A stretch of DNA of 64,000 bases. Origin: Iamia sp038233075. Its GTDB lineage: Bacteria; Actinomycetota; Acidimicrobiia; Acidimicrobiales; Iamiaceae. A program made the position numbers and the translations under genes. The DNA lies in contig JBBSMQ010000010.1 of the NCBI GenBank assembly GCA_038233075.1, positions 66,913 through 130,912 on the forward strand, written 5' to 3'. Below the pieces are notes generated by a model that saw nothing but the letters and a program-made list of their open reading frames with translations, had not been told where the DNA came from and ran no database searches. Shown here in pieces: positions 43,493-52,527 of the stretch (positions within the stretch are counted from its first letter, which is position 1; each line of letters begins with the position of its first letter).

Positions 43493-44661
43493 CGGCTGTG
43501 ACCGACCGCGAGCAGCTGCGCTACGTGGCCGCCCAGGCGGCCGATGCTCGCATCAACTTCGAGATCGAGACCGAGGGCATGACCCTCAACCTGGGTCCCC
43601 AGCACCCCGCCACCCACGGCACCCTCCGCATCGTCGCCAAGCTCGACGCCGAGCAGGTCATCTCGGCCGAGCCCATCGCCGGCTACATGCACCGGGGGTA
43701 CGAGAAGCTGTGCGAGGTGCGCACCTACCCGCAGGTGACCACCCTCATCAACCGCATCGACTGGCTGGGCAGCTTCGCCAACGAGGTGCCCTTCATCCTC
43801 GCCGCCGAGCGGCTCATGGATGTCGAGGCCCCGCCCCGGGCCCAGTGGATCCGCACGGCGCTGTTCGAGATGAGCCGCATCGCCAACCTGGTGCTCTTCG
43901 CCGGTGACACCGCGCTCCAGCTGGGCGGCCAGACCGCTGCGTTCTACGGGTTCCGCGACCGGGAGTACGTCCTCAACCAGATCGAGGCCGTCACCGGCGG
44001 GCGCTTCCACCCCAACTTCGACCGCATCGGCGGCCTCAAGGACGATCTGCCCAAGGGCTGGATCGCCGACACCAAGCTGGCCATGGAGAAGGTCCGCTCC
44101 TTCTGCGACGAGATCGACGAGCTCGTCACCGGCAACGAGATCTTCCAGATCCGCACCCGCGGCATCGGCGTCATCCCCGGCGACGTGGCCCAGAGCTACG
44201 GCCTCTCCGGCGCCAACCTCCGGGGCTCGGGCGTGAACTGGGACCTGCGCCGCGATGCCCCGTCGGGCATGGTGCACTCCGAGCTCGACTGGAAGGTGCA
44301 CGTCCACCCCGACGGCGACTCCTTCAGCCGCTGGTGGGTGCGCATCCAGGAGATCCGCGAGGCGTCGCACCTCGTGGACCAGTGCCTCGACGGACTGCCC
44401 AGCGGGCCGATCATGGCCAAGGTCCCCCGCATCATCAAGGTGCCCGCGGGCGAGGCCTACGTGCAGACCGAGAACCCGCTCGGGGCCATGGGCTACTACG
44501 TCGTCTCCAAGGGCGACCTCGGGCCCTTCCGCCTCAAGATCCGCTCGGCCAGCTTCAACAACGTGTCGATCCTGCACTGGGTCCTCCGCGGCGTCTACGT
44601 CCCCGACATCATCTCGATCCTCTCCAGCCTGTACTTCATCCTCGGGGACATCGACCGGTGA
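43489..44661 (+). CDS. nuoD: Complex I subunit D, operon 2
   Basis: This quinone-pocket subunit of 390 residues has GPQHPATHGTLRIVAKLD near residue 35, LRGSGVNWDLR near 244 and the C-terminal LGDIDR. Arg69 in GYMHRGYEKL is at the position symmetrically dimethylated by NDUFAF7 in mitochondrial NDUFS2 (HRGTEK); the first NuoD has Thr there. A MidA/NDUFAF7-family gene follows the operon at 52528. ATG overlaps the nuoC2 stop (ATGA). No acidic N-terminal extension of the kind seen in the first NuoD is present. Confidence 0.96.
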   Translation: MTAVTDREQLRYVAAQAADARINFEIETEGMTLNLGPQHPATHGTLRIVAKLDAEQVISAEPIAGYMHRGYEKLCEVRTYPQVTTLINRIDWLGSFANEVPFILAAERLMDVEAPPRAQWIRTALFEMSRIANLVLFAGDTALQLGGQTAAFYGFRDREYVLNQIEAVTGGRFHPNFDRIGGLKDDLPKGWIADTKLAMEKVRSFCDEIDELVTGNEIFQIRTRGIGVIPGDVAQSYGLSGANLRGSGVNWDLRRDAPSGMVHSELDWKVHVHPDGDSFSRWWVRIQEIREASHLVDQCLDGLPSGPIMAKVPRIIKVPAGEAYVQTENPLGAMGYYVVSKGDLGPFRLKIRSASFNNVSILHWVLRGVYVPDIISILSSLYFILGDIDR

Positions 44662-45695
44662 TGTCGCAGATCCTGGGTGTCGAGCTGGCGTATTGGCAGC
44701 AGTCGATCTTGCGGTCCGTGGGTGTGCTGCTCGCGGTGCTGCTGCCGGCAGGGCTCTTCGTCCAGGTCTTCCTGTTCAAGATGATGAGCTTCATGCAGAG
44801 CCGCATCGGGCCCAACGAGGCCGGTCCCTACGGCTCCTTGCAGCTGCTGGCGGAGGTGGGCAAGTTCCTCCAGAAGGAGGACATCGTCCCCGCCAAGGCC
44901 GACCGCCGACTCTTCTTCCTGGCGCCCTACATCGTGGTGGCCTCGGTGTTGCTCATGTACGTGGCCATCCCCTTCGGCCCCGAGGCCTTCTTCGCCGACC
45001 TCGATGCCGGCATCTTCTACATCCTCGCCGTGTCGTCCATCTCCATCATCGGCATCCTCGTCGCCGGCTGGGCCTCGGCCAACAAGTACTCCCTCATGGG
45101 TGGCCTCCGCGCCGCCGGCCAGCTCATCGCCTACGAGCTGCCCATGGTCCTGGCCGTCGTCGGTGTCGTCATCCAGGCTGGCAGCCTCAACATGTTCGAC
45201 ATCATCCGGGCCCAGGCCGACGGATCGATCTTCGGCTTCTCGGCCCTCGGCAACCCGTTCATCCTCACCCAGTTCGTGGGCTTCGCCATCTTCATGGTCG
45301 CGGCACAGGCCGAGCTCACCCAGCCCCCGTTCGACATGCCGGTGGCCGAGTCCGAGCTGGTCACCGGCTACATGACCGAGTACTCCGGGCTCCGGTTCCT
45401 CCTCTTCTTCATCGGCGAGTTCGCCTCCGCCGGCGCCTTCGCCATCATTGCCTCCACCCTGTTCCTCGGCGGGTACTACGTGCCCGGCCTGGACATGGAC
45501 GCCAGCTACATGAACGTGGTCGGCCCGGTGGTGCTCATCGCCAAGATGGTGCTGGTGGGCTTCTTGATCTTCTGGGCCCGCTTCACCTACCCGCGCTTCC
45601 GCGAGGACCAGCTCCAGACCTTCGCCTGGACCGTGCTCATCCCCATCGCCCTGGTGAACATCTTCGTCACCATGATCCTGAAGGTGGTCTTCTGA
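44661..45695 (+). CDS. nuoH: Complex I subunit H, operon 2
   Basis: This 344-residue membrane subunit shows RIGPNEAGPYGSLQLLAEVG near residue 46 and PPFDMPVAESELVTGYMTEY near 222, with charged residues for the first proton channel. ATG lies at the nuoD2 stop (TGATG); a GTG one codon earlier is possible. It is about 55 residues shorter than the copy in the first operon, mainly at the C-terminus. Confidence 0.95.
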   Translation: MSQILGVELAYWQQSILRSVGVLLAVLLPAGLFVQVFLFKMMSFMQSRIGPNEAGPYGSLQLLAEVGKFLQKEDIVPAKADRRLFFLAPYIVVASVLLMYVAIPFGPEAFFADLDAGIFYILAVSSISIIGILVAGWASANKYSLMGGLRAAGQLIAYELPMVLAVVGVVIQAGSLNMFDIIRAQADGSIFGFSALGNPFILTQFVGFAIFMVAAQAELTQPPFDMPVAESELVTGYMTEYSGLRFLLFFIGEFASAGAFAIIASTLFLGGYYVPGLDMDASYMNVVGPVVLIAKMVLVGFLIFWARFTYPRFREDQLQTFAWTVLIPIALVNIFVTMILKVVF

Positions 45696-46243
45696 TGGCC
45701 CGACCCCGCGTCCCCGGCATGTTCATCGGGCTCAAGGTCACCATGACCGAGCTCCTGCGCACCATGTTCCCCTACTCGGGCGCCAAGAAGCTCCTGCCCA
45801 ACCCCACCCGGGGTGCGGTCACGGTCCAGTACCCCCGGGAGAAGGAGGACCCGGCCCCGCGCGCCCGCGGCGTCATCGCCCTCCACGAGGGCAACTGCAC
45901 GGCCTGCATGCTCTGCTCCCGCAGCTGCCCCGACTGGTGCATCTACATCGAGGGCCACAAGGAGAAGGCGCCGCCCCGCCGCCCCGGCGGCAAGCCCCGC
46001 CAGGTCAACGCCATCGACCGCTTCGACATCGACTACTCGCTCTGCATGTACTGCGGCATCTGCGTCGACGTCTGCCCCTTCGAGGCACTGTTCTGGACCC
46101 CGGAGTACGAGTACTCCGAGCCGCGCATCTCCGACCTGCTCCACGACAAGGAGCGGTTGAGCGAGTGGATGGAGACCGTCCCCGCGTTCGAGGCCTACGA
46201 GGCCGGGTCGGAGCAGAAGGTCAAGAAGGTGCCGCCCCCGTGA
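45695..46243 (+). CDS. nuoI: Complex I subunit I, operon 2
   Basis: This 182-residue Fe-S subunit has CTACMLCSRSCPDWC near residue 67 and CMYCGICVDVCP near 113, giving two [4Fe-4S] clusters. The first motif differs from the CIGCELC type in operon 1. Without nuoEFG these clusters would receive electrons directly from an external donor, as in ferredoxin-dependent 11-subunit enzymes (known for cyanobacterial and chloroplast NDH; inference here). ATG overlaps the nuoH2 stop. Confidence 0.95.
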   Translation: MARPRVPGMFIGLKVTMTELLRTMFPYSGAKKLLPNPTRGAVTVQYPREKEDPAPRARGVIALHEGNCTACMLCSRSCPDWCIYIEGHKEKAPPRRPGGKPRQVNAIDRFDIDYSLCMYCGICVDVCPFEALFWTPEYEYSEPRISDLLHDKERLSEWMETVPAFEAYEAGSEQKVKKVPPP

Positions 46244-46857
46244 CCCTCGCCGCCGCCATGCCCCTGCCCGGGGCCGACGACCCCATCAACGTCTCCCAGA
46301 CCGTCGGCTTCGGCGTCATCGCCGCCATCATGGTGATCTCCGCCCTCCGGGTGGTGACCACCCGCAACGTGGTCCACGCCGCCATGTGGCTGGTGATGGT
46401 CCTCGCTGGCGCCGCCGCCCAGTACGTGCTGCTGGCCGCGGAGTTCGTGGCCGTCACCCAGGTGATGGTCTACATCGGTGCGGTCGTCGTCCTGTTCCTG
46501 TTCGGCGTCATGCTCACCCGGGCCCGACTCGGCACCGACGCCGACTTGACCCGCAAGAACTGGTACGGCGCCGCCTTCGTCGGCGTGGTGATGGTGGCCC
46601 TGCTCGCCTTCAGCCTGGTCGACACCTTCGAGGACGCCAAGGTCCCCGAGGACCGGCGCACCACCCTCGCCCCGGACCTCCCCGCCGACGCCAGCGACGC
46701 CGAGGTCGAGGCGGCCCTGGCCCAGCCCAACGTCGGGTCCAACACCGCCGCGGTCAGCGACTCGCTCTTCTCCCGCTACCTGGTGCCCTTCGAGGTCGTC
46801 TCGGTCATGCTCACCGCCGCCCTGATCGGCGCCATCGTCATCGCTCGGAAGGACTGA
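46240..46857 (+). CDS. nuoJ: Complex I subunit J, operon 2
   Basis: The 205-residue membrane subunit has the VTQVMVYIGAVVVLFLFGVM helix typical of NuoJ and a further helix at the C-terminus (MLTAALIGAIVIARKD). An external loop of about 50 residues (residues 125-175) is longer than usual. GTG at 46240 is in a GTGA overlap with the nuoI2 stop. Confidence 0.94.
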   Translation: MTLAAAMPLPGADDPINVSQTVGFGVIAAIMVISALRVVTTRNVVHAAMWLVMVLAGAAAQYVLLAAEFVAVTQVMVYIGAVVVLFLFGVMLTRARLGTDADLTRKNWYGAAFVGVVMVALLAFSLVDTFEDAKVPEDRRTTLAPDLPADASDAEVEAALAQPNVGSNTAAVSDSLFSRYLVPFEVVSVMLTAALIGAIVIARKD

Positions 46858-46860
46858 GGC

Positions 46861-47160
46861 GTGCTGCTCAACCAGTTCCTGCTGCTGTCGGCCGTGCTGT
46901 TCTCGATCGGCGTCTACGGTGTCATCGCTCGGCGCAACGGTGTGGCCATCCTCATGTCGATCGAGCTCATCCTCAACGCGGTCAACATCAACCTCGTCGC
47001 CTTCTCGGCCTGGAACAACAACCTGGCCGGCCAGGTCTTCGCCCTGTTCGTCATCGCCATCGCCGCCGCCGAGGTGGGAGTGGGCCTGGCCATCGTGCTG
47101 GCCATCTACCGCAACCGTCGCAGCGTCGACCTCGACGAGCTCGACCTGATGAGGGGCTGA
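46861..47160 (+). CDS. nuoK: Complex I subunit K, operon 2
   Basis: The 99-residue three-helix protein carries the conserved Glu in MSIELILNAVNINLV and another in AAEVGVGLAIVLAIY, as expected for NuoK/MrpC. The start is GTG three bases after nuoJ2, and three bases separate it from nuoL2. Confidence 0.95.
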   Translation: MLLNQFLLLSAVLFSIGVYGVIARRNGVAILMSIELILNAVNINLVAFSAWNNNLAGQVFALFVIAIAAAEVGVGLAIVLAIYRNRRSVDLDELDLMRG

Positions 47161-47163
47161 TCG

Positions 47164-49353
47164 GTGCTGACCCACGCCTTCATCATCCCGCTCGTCATGG
47201 CCGTGTCGTTCCTGGCCATCCTCGGGTTCGGCAAGCGCCTGCCCAAGGGCGGCTCGGAGATCGGCATCGCCGCCGTCGCCCTCTGCTTCGTCCTGGCCCT
47301 GGCCACCGGGGCGGGCTGGATCCAGCGCACCGAGCAACCGCCCGAGGCCACCGAGTCCGTCACCCGCACCGATGCGGAGCACGCGGAGGAGGGTGCTGCC
47401 GCCGAGGGTGAGGGTCATGAGGGCGGGGGTGCCGTCGCCGAGGAGGAAGGTCACGAGGAGGAAGAGGTGGTGCCGCCGGTCGTGCGGTCGATCACCTGGC
47501 TCCAGACCGGGGGCCAGGACATCACCGTCGGCACCTACGTCGACGGCCTGGCCACCCTCATGCTCATCGTGGTCACGTTGATCTCGCTGCTGGTCCACGT
47601 CTACAGCACCGACTACGTGGCCGGTGACCGCCGCTACACCCACTACTTCGCGTTCCTCAGCCTGTTCACCGCCTCGATGCTGATGTTCGTGCTCACCGAG
47701 AACACCCTCCAGCTCATCGTGGGGTGGGAGCTGGTGGGGTTGTGCTCGTTCGCGCTCATCGGGCACTGGTGGGAGGAGAAGCCCAACTCCGACGCCGCGC
47801 TCAAGGCCTTTCTCACCAACCGGGTGGGCGACGTCGGGCTCCTGGTGGGGATGATCACCCTCTACTTCGCCGCCGGCGGCACCTTCGACATCGCCACCAT
47901 CAACGAGATGGCCAACACCGGCCAGATCAGCAGCGGGACCCTCTTCGTCGCCTCGCTCTGCCTGCTGACCGCGGTGATGTCCAAGTCGGGTCAGTTCGTG
48001 CTCCACACCTGGCTGCCCGACGCCATGGCCGGCCCCACCCCGGTGTCGGCCCTCATCCACGCCGCCACCATGGTGGTGGCCGGCATCTACATGATCGCCC
48101 GTCTCTACGCCGTGTTCTGGCACGGCTTCAACATCGGCGGGGTCAACATCAACATCCTCGCCGTGGTGGGCGCGGTGACCCTGCTGTTCGGGGCTCTGCT
48201 GGCCTTCGTCCAGAGCGACATCAAGAAGGTGCTGGCCTACTCCACCGTCTCGCAGCTGGGCTACATGGTGATGGCCCTGGGCGTCGGGGCGTGGACTGCC
48301 GCCATCTTCCACCTCTTCACCCACGCCATGTTCAAGGCCTGCCTGTTCCTCGGCGCTGGCTCCATGAGCCATGTCTGCCACCACAGCTTCGACATGAAGA
48401 AGGACTACGGGGGTCTGCGGAGGTTCATGCCCTGGACCTTCCGCACCTTCGTCATCGCCACCATGGCCCTCACCGGCTTCCCGCTCCTAGCCGGCTTCTG
48501 GTCCAAGGACGAGATCCTCGCCGGGGCGGCCCAGCTGGGCGACGGCGGCTACCCGATCATGCTGGTCATGGCTGTCCTGGGGGCCATGTGCACCGCGGCC
48601 TACATGGTGCGGGCGCTCTACTACTGCTTCTGGGGTGAGCCTCGCGGCGCCGCCGCGGCCCACGAGCCCCACGAGTCCGGTCCCCGCATCGTGGTCCCCC
48701 TCGTCATCCTGGCCGGGCTGGCCGTCGTCGCCGGGTTCACCAACCTCCCCGACTCGGGCGTGCTCTCCGGCACCCCTGAGGGCCTGGCTCTGCGCTTCGA
48801 GCACTTCGTGGAGCCCGTCAACGCCACCTTCCCCAGCCAGGCCGAGGTCGGGCCTGCCTTCGACCACCCCGAGTTCGCCCTCATCATCGCCATCGTGTCC
48901 ACCGCCCTGGCCGCTCTGGCCGCCCTCGCCGTGTACCTGTGGTTCTGGAAGGACAAGGGCCCCCACGGCATCACCGGCCGCAACCCCGTGGCCCGCGCCG
49001 GGTACCGACTGCTCGAGAACAAGTACTACCTCGACACCCTCTACACCACCATCATCGTGGGCTCCATCAAGGGCCCCATCGCCAAGGCCACCAACTGGGT
49101 CAACCAGACCCTCATCGACGGTGTGGTCAACCAGACCGGACGCTCGGCCCGTGAGGCCGGCACCTTCGTCTATGACCGGATCGACCAGGGCGTGGTCGAC
49201 ACCCTGGTCAAGGGGTCGGGGGCCACCGCCGAGGGTTCGGGCCAGCTGCTCCGCAGGAGCCAGAGCGGCAAGGTGCAGACCTACGGCGCCTACCTGTTCG
49301 GAGCGGCCACCGTCCTGGCCGCCGTGTTCGTCATCATCGCCAGCGCGAGCTGA
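47164..49353 (+). CDS. nuoL: Complex I subunit L, operon 2, with Glu-rich insertion
   Basis: The 729-residue antiporter-like subunit has SGQFVLHTWLPDAMAGPTPV near residue 279 with the channel residues and QSDIKKVLAYSTVSQLGYMV further on. Between the first and second helices (about residues 59-104) there is a Glu/Gly/His-rich external insertion (EEEGHEEEEVVPP). This makes it about 40 residues longer than the copy in operon 1. The start is GTG and the C-terminal lateral helix is present. Confidence 0.95.
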   Translation: MLTHAFIIPLVMAVSFLAILGFGKRLPKGGSEIGIAAVALCFVLALATGAGWIQRTEQPPEATESVTRTDAEHAEEGAAAEGEGHEGGGAVAEEEGHEEEEVVPPVVRSITWLQTGGQDITVGTYVDGLATLMLIVVTLISLLVHVYSTDYVAGDRRYTHYFAFLSLFTASMLMFVLTENTLQLIVGWELVGLCSFALIGHWWEEKPNSDAALKAFLTNRVGDVGLLVGMITLYFAAGGTFDIATINEMANTGQISSGTLFVASLCLLTAVMSKSGQFVLHTWLPDAMAGPTPVSALIHAATMVVAGIYMIARLYAVFWHGFNIGGVNINILAVVGAVTLLFGALLAFVQSDIKKVLAYSTVSQLGYMVMALGVGAWTAAIFHLFTHAMFKACLFLGAGSMSHVCHHSFDMKKDYGGLRRFMPWTFRTFVIATMALTGFPLLAGFWSKDEILAGAAQLGDGGYPIMLVMAVLGAMCTAAYMVRALYYCFWGEPRGAAAAHEPHESGPRIVVPLVILAGLAVVAGFTNLPDSGVLSGTPEGLALRFEHFVEPVNATFPSQAEVGPAFDHPEFALIIAIVSTALAALAALAVYLWFWKDKGPHGITGRNPVARAGYRLLENKYYLDTLYTTIIVGSIKGPIAKATNWVNQTLIDGVVNQTGRSAREAGTFVYDRIDQGVVDTLVKGSGATAEGSGQLLRRSQSGKVQTYGAYLFGAATVLAAVFVIIASAS

Positions 49354-49367
49354 GCAGAGGAGAGATC

Positions 49368-50915
49368 GTGGAAGACCTGCTCGACGGTTGGGGCCTCGGC
49401 CTCGCCGCCTTCCTGCCCCTCGTGGGTGCCCTGGTCCTCATGGCCCTGCCCAAGGCCGAGGAGGCCCTCATCAAGGTGGTGGCCCTGGCCACCAGCCTGG
49501 TGGTGCTGGCCATCGGGGTCGGCATCGCCGCCTTCTTCAACTACGACGACACCCGCACCCTGCAGTACGTGGTCGACAAGCCCTGGATCGACATCATCAA
49601 CAGCCGCTACATCGTGGCCGTCGACGGCATGTCGCTGCCGCTCCTGCTGCTCGCCCTGTTCATCGTGCCGCTGGTGATCGTCTACTCCTGGGACCACTTC
49701 CCCGAGCCGCACAACCCCAAGGCGTTCCTGGCCCTCATCCTGATCCTGGAGACGGGCATGGTGGGCACCTTCATCGCCCAGGACCTGATCCTCTTCTTCG
49801 TGTTCTTCGAGGTCGTGCTGCTGCCGATGTACTTCATGATCGGCGTGTGGGGCGGCGAGGCGCGCCAGTACGCCTCCATCAAGTTCTTCCTCTACACGCT
49901 GTTCGGGTCGGCCCTCATGATCGTGGCCTTCCTGTCGCTCTACTTCCTGGCCACCAATCCCGACACCGGCCAAGCCCTCAACACCTTCGACATGCGGGCC
50001 CTCACCGAGTGGGGGGGAGCCGACCTGTCGCGCCTCGCCGGTCTGCTCATCTTCGGCGGGATGTTCATGGGCTTCGGCATCAAGGTGCCCATCTTCCCGT
50101 TCCACACCTGGCTCCCTGACGCCCACACCCAGGCCCCGACCCAGGGGTCGGTCATCCTGGCTGCGGTGCTGCTGAAGCTGGGCACCTACGGCTTCATCCG
50201 CATCGCCATCCCGATCCTCCCCGAACCCGCCCAGGAATGGGCCCCCTGGATCGGCGGTCTGGCTGTCTTCGGCATCATCTACGGGGCCCTCGCCTGCCTG
50301 GCCCAGACCGACATGAAGCGCCTCATCGCCTTCTCCTCGGTGGCCCACATGGGATACGTGATGCTCGGCATCGCCACCCTCACCGACTTCGGCATCAACG
50401 CCGCCATCTTCGGCATGGTCGCCCACGGCCTCATCACCGGCATGCTCTTCTTCCTTGCCGGCTCGGTGAAGGACCGCTTCCACACCCTCGAGATCAAGCG
50501 CCTGGGCGGACTGCTCATCACCGCCCCGCGCATGGGCTGGCTCCTCGGCTTCAGCTGCATGGCGTCGCTGGGCCTGCCCGGCCTGGCGGGCTTCTGGGGC
50601 GAGTTCCCGGCCATCCTGTCCGCCTATGACCCCAACGTGGAGCAGGTGGGTCTGTTCCGGGCCTACATGGTCATCGCCGCCATCGGCACCGTCTTCGCCG
50701 CCGGCTACCTGTTGTGGCTCCTCCAGCGCGTCGCCTTCGGGACGCCCAAGGCCGAGTTCGCCAAGGCCCACATCGCCGACATGCACCTCACGGACTACAT
50801 CGCCTGGGTCCCGATGGTCGTGCTGATCGTGGTGCTGGGCATCTACCCCAACCTGATCTTCAAGGTCACCGATGACGCCGTGATCAAGTCCCTCAGCGCC
50901 CTCGGTGGACCGTAG
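49368..50915 (+). CDS. nuoM: Complex I subunit M, operon 2
   Basis: The 515-residue subunit shows FEVVLLPMYFMIGVWGGEAR near residue 147 with the conserved Glu and KVPIFPFHTWLPDAHTQAPT near 240. GTG at 49368 has a good ribosome site (GAGGAGAG). It lies 14 bases after nuoL2 and 6 bases before nuoN2. Confidence 0.95.
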   Translation: MEDLLDGWGLGLAAFLPLVGALVLMALPKAEEALIKVVALATSLVVLAIGVGIAAFFNYDDTRTLQYVVDKPWIDIINSRYIVAVDGMSLPLLLLALFIVPLVIVYSWDHFPEPHNPKAFLALILILETGMVGTFIAQDLILFFVFFEVVLLPMYFMIGVWGGEARQYASIKFFLYTLFGSALMIVAFLSLYFLATNPDTGQALNTFDMRALTEWGGADLSRLAGLLIFGGMFMGFGIKVPIFPFHTWLPDAHTQAPTQGSVILAAVLLKLGTYGFIRIAIPILPEPAQEWAPWIGGLAVFGIIYGALACLAQTDMKRLIAFSSVAHMGYVMLGIATLTDFGINAAIFGMVAHGLITGMLFFLAGSVKDRFHTLEIKRLGGLLITAPRMGWLLGFSCMASLGLPGLAGFWGEFPAILSAYDPNVEQVGLFRAYMVIAAIGTVFAAGYLLWLLQRVAFGTPKAEFAKAHIADMHLTDYIAWVPMVVLIVVLGIYPNLIFKVTDDAVIKSLSALGGP

Positions 50916-50921
50916 GGCACG

Positions 50922-52451
50922 ATGCTCGCCAGCCTCCTCGCCGCCGCCTCGACGCCCCCGTTCGACGCGCCCAACCTCGACTACCACGCCCTGGCGCCCG
51001 AGCTGGCGCTGTCGGCCACCTTCATCATCGTCGTCCTCGTCGACCTCTTCACCGAGGAGCACTCGAAGTGGCTGACGGCCTCGATCTGCGGCATCGGCTT
51101 CCTCGCCTCGGCCGTGCCCCTCCTCACCCTGGCCATGGACGGTGCCGATCGGTCGTTGTTCGATGGGGCCTACGTGATCGACGACTTCGCCCTGGTGCTG
51201 AAGGGAGTATTCCTCATCGCCGGCTACCTGACGGTGCTGATGTCGACGAACTACATCGCCGAGGGCGACTACTGGGAGGGCGAGTACTACACCCTCCTGG
51301 CTGCCTCGGTGCTGGGCATGGTGGTCATGGCCTCGGCCCGCGACCTCATCACCATGTTCGTGGCCCTCGAGCTGCTCTCGATCCCGGCCTACCTGCTGGC
51401 GGGCTGGCGCAAGCGCGTCCTCACCGGCAACGAGGCGGGCCTGAAGTACTACCTGATGGGCGTGTTCGCCAGCGCAGTGATGCTCTACGGCATGTCGCTG
51501 GTGTACGGCGGCACCGGCACCACCGTCTTCGCCGGCATCGGCGACGCGATCGACGGTGCCTTCGGCGACACCCCCGTGGCCGCGCTCGGCATCGTGTTCA
51601 TCCTGGTCGGCTTCGGCTTCAAGGTCTCGGCCGTGCCCTTCCACAACTGGGCGCCGGACACCTACGAGGGCGCACCCACCCCCATCACCGCGTTCCTGTC
51701 GGTCGCGTCCAAGGCGGCCGGGTTCGTGGCCCTCATGGAGCTGATCTTCGTGGCGTTCTACGGTCGCGACGACATCTACGGGCCACTGATGTTCGTGCTG
51801 GCCGCCGCGACCATGACCGTCGGCAACCTCATCGCGCTGCGCCAGACCAACGTGGTGCGCCTGTTCGCCTACTCCTCCATCGCCCAGGCCGGCTTCATCC
51901 TCGCTCCCCTCGCCGTGGCCGGGGAGAGCGTGGGGGTCGGTGCTGACGCCATCCAGGCGATCGTCATCTACCTGATCATCTACACGGTGATGAACCTGGG
52001 CGCCTTCGCGGTCATCATCGCGGTGGCCCGAAAGACGGGGTCGGCCGAGCTGTCCACCTGGGGAGGCCTGTTCCAGTACGCGCCGGGATTGACGGTGGCC
52101 ATGACGGTGTTCCTGTTCTCCCTGGCCGGCATCCCTCCGCTGGGCGGGTGGTTCGCCAAGTTCCAGGTCTTCCGCACCGTGGTCGAGGCCGACACCGGGT
52201 TCGGCTACGCGCTGGGGGTCATCGTCGCCGTCAACTCGGTCATCGCCCTCTACTACTACGCCAACGTGGCCCGGGAGATGTGGTTCCAGGACGCCCCCGA
52301 CGGCGACCTCACGCCCATCCGCATCCCCACCGCCCTCACCCTGGTGATGGGTGCGGCCGTCGTCGGCACCTTCGTGTTCGGCTTCGCCCCCGGCACCGTC
52401 GGCCACTTTGGTGACGTGGCCACCGACCTCCTCGCCGTCGCCGGTCGCTGA
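50922..52451 (+). CDS. nuoN: Complex I subunit N, operon 2
   Basis: The 509-residue subunit has FVALELLSIPAYLLAGWRKR near residue 146 and KVSAVPFHNWAPDTYEGAPT near 233, both typical of NuoN. It ends the second operon and is followed after 11 bases by a perfect palindromic repeat and then by the MidA-type methyltransferase gene. Confidence 0.95.
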   Translation: MLASLLAAASTPPFDAPNLDYHALAPELALSATFIIVVLVDLFTEEHSKWLTASICGIGFLASAVPLLTLAMDGADRSLFDGAYVIDDFALVLKGVFLIAGYLTVLMSTNYIAEGDYWEGEYYTLLAASVLGMVVMASARDLITMFVALELLSIPAYLLAGWRKRVLTGNEAGLKYYLMGVFASAVMLYGMSLVYGGTGTTVFAGIGDAIDGAFGDTPVAALGIVFILVGFGFKVSAVPFHNWAPDTYEGAPTPITAFLSVASKAAGFVALMELIFVAFYGRDDIYGPLMFVLAAATMTVGNLIALRQTNVVRLFAYSSIAQAGFILAPLAVAGESVGVGADAIQAIVIYLIIYTVMNLGAFAVIIAVARKTGSAELSTWGGLFQYAPGLTVAMTVFLFSLAGIPPLGGWFAKFQVFRTVVEADTGFGYALGVIVAVNSVIALYYYANVAREMWFQDAPDGDLTPIRIPTALTLVMGAAVVGTFVFGFAPGTVGHFGDVATDLLAVAGR

Positions 52452-52462
52452 CGACGTGCCCC

Positions 52463-52511
52463 CAACTTCGTACGGATGTGTGCCACATGGGACGACTTCC
52501 GTACGAAGTTG
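52463..52511. repeat. Nested palindromic repeat, family A copy 4
   Basis: Perfect 14-base arms, CAACTTCGTACGGA and TCCGTACGAAGTTG, enclose an inner hairpin ATGTG-TGC-CACAT. The layout matches the copies at 28516 and 28578 although the outer arm sequence is different, with changes on both sides that keep pairing. The element lies between nuoN2 and the MidA gene; it may act as a terminator or processing site. Confidence 0.8.
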
Positions 52512-52527
52512 AGAGCGCTGGCCTGAG

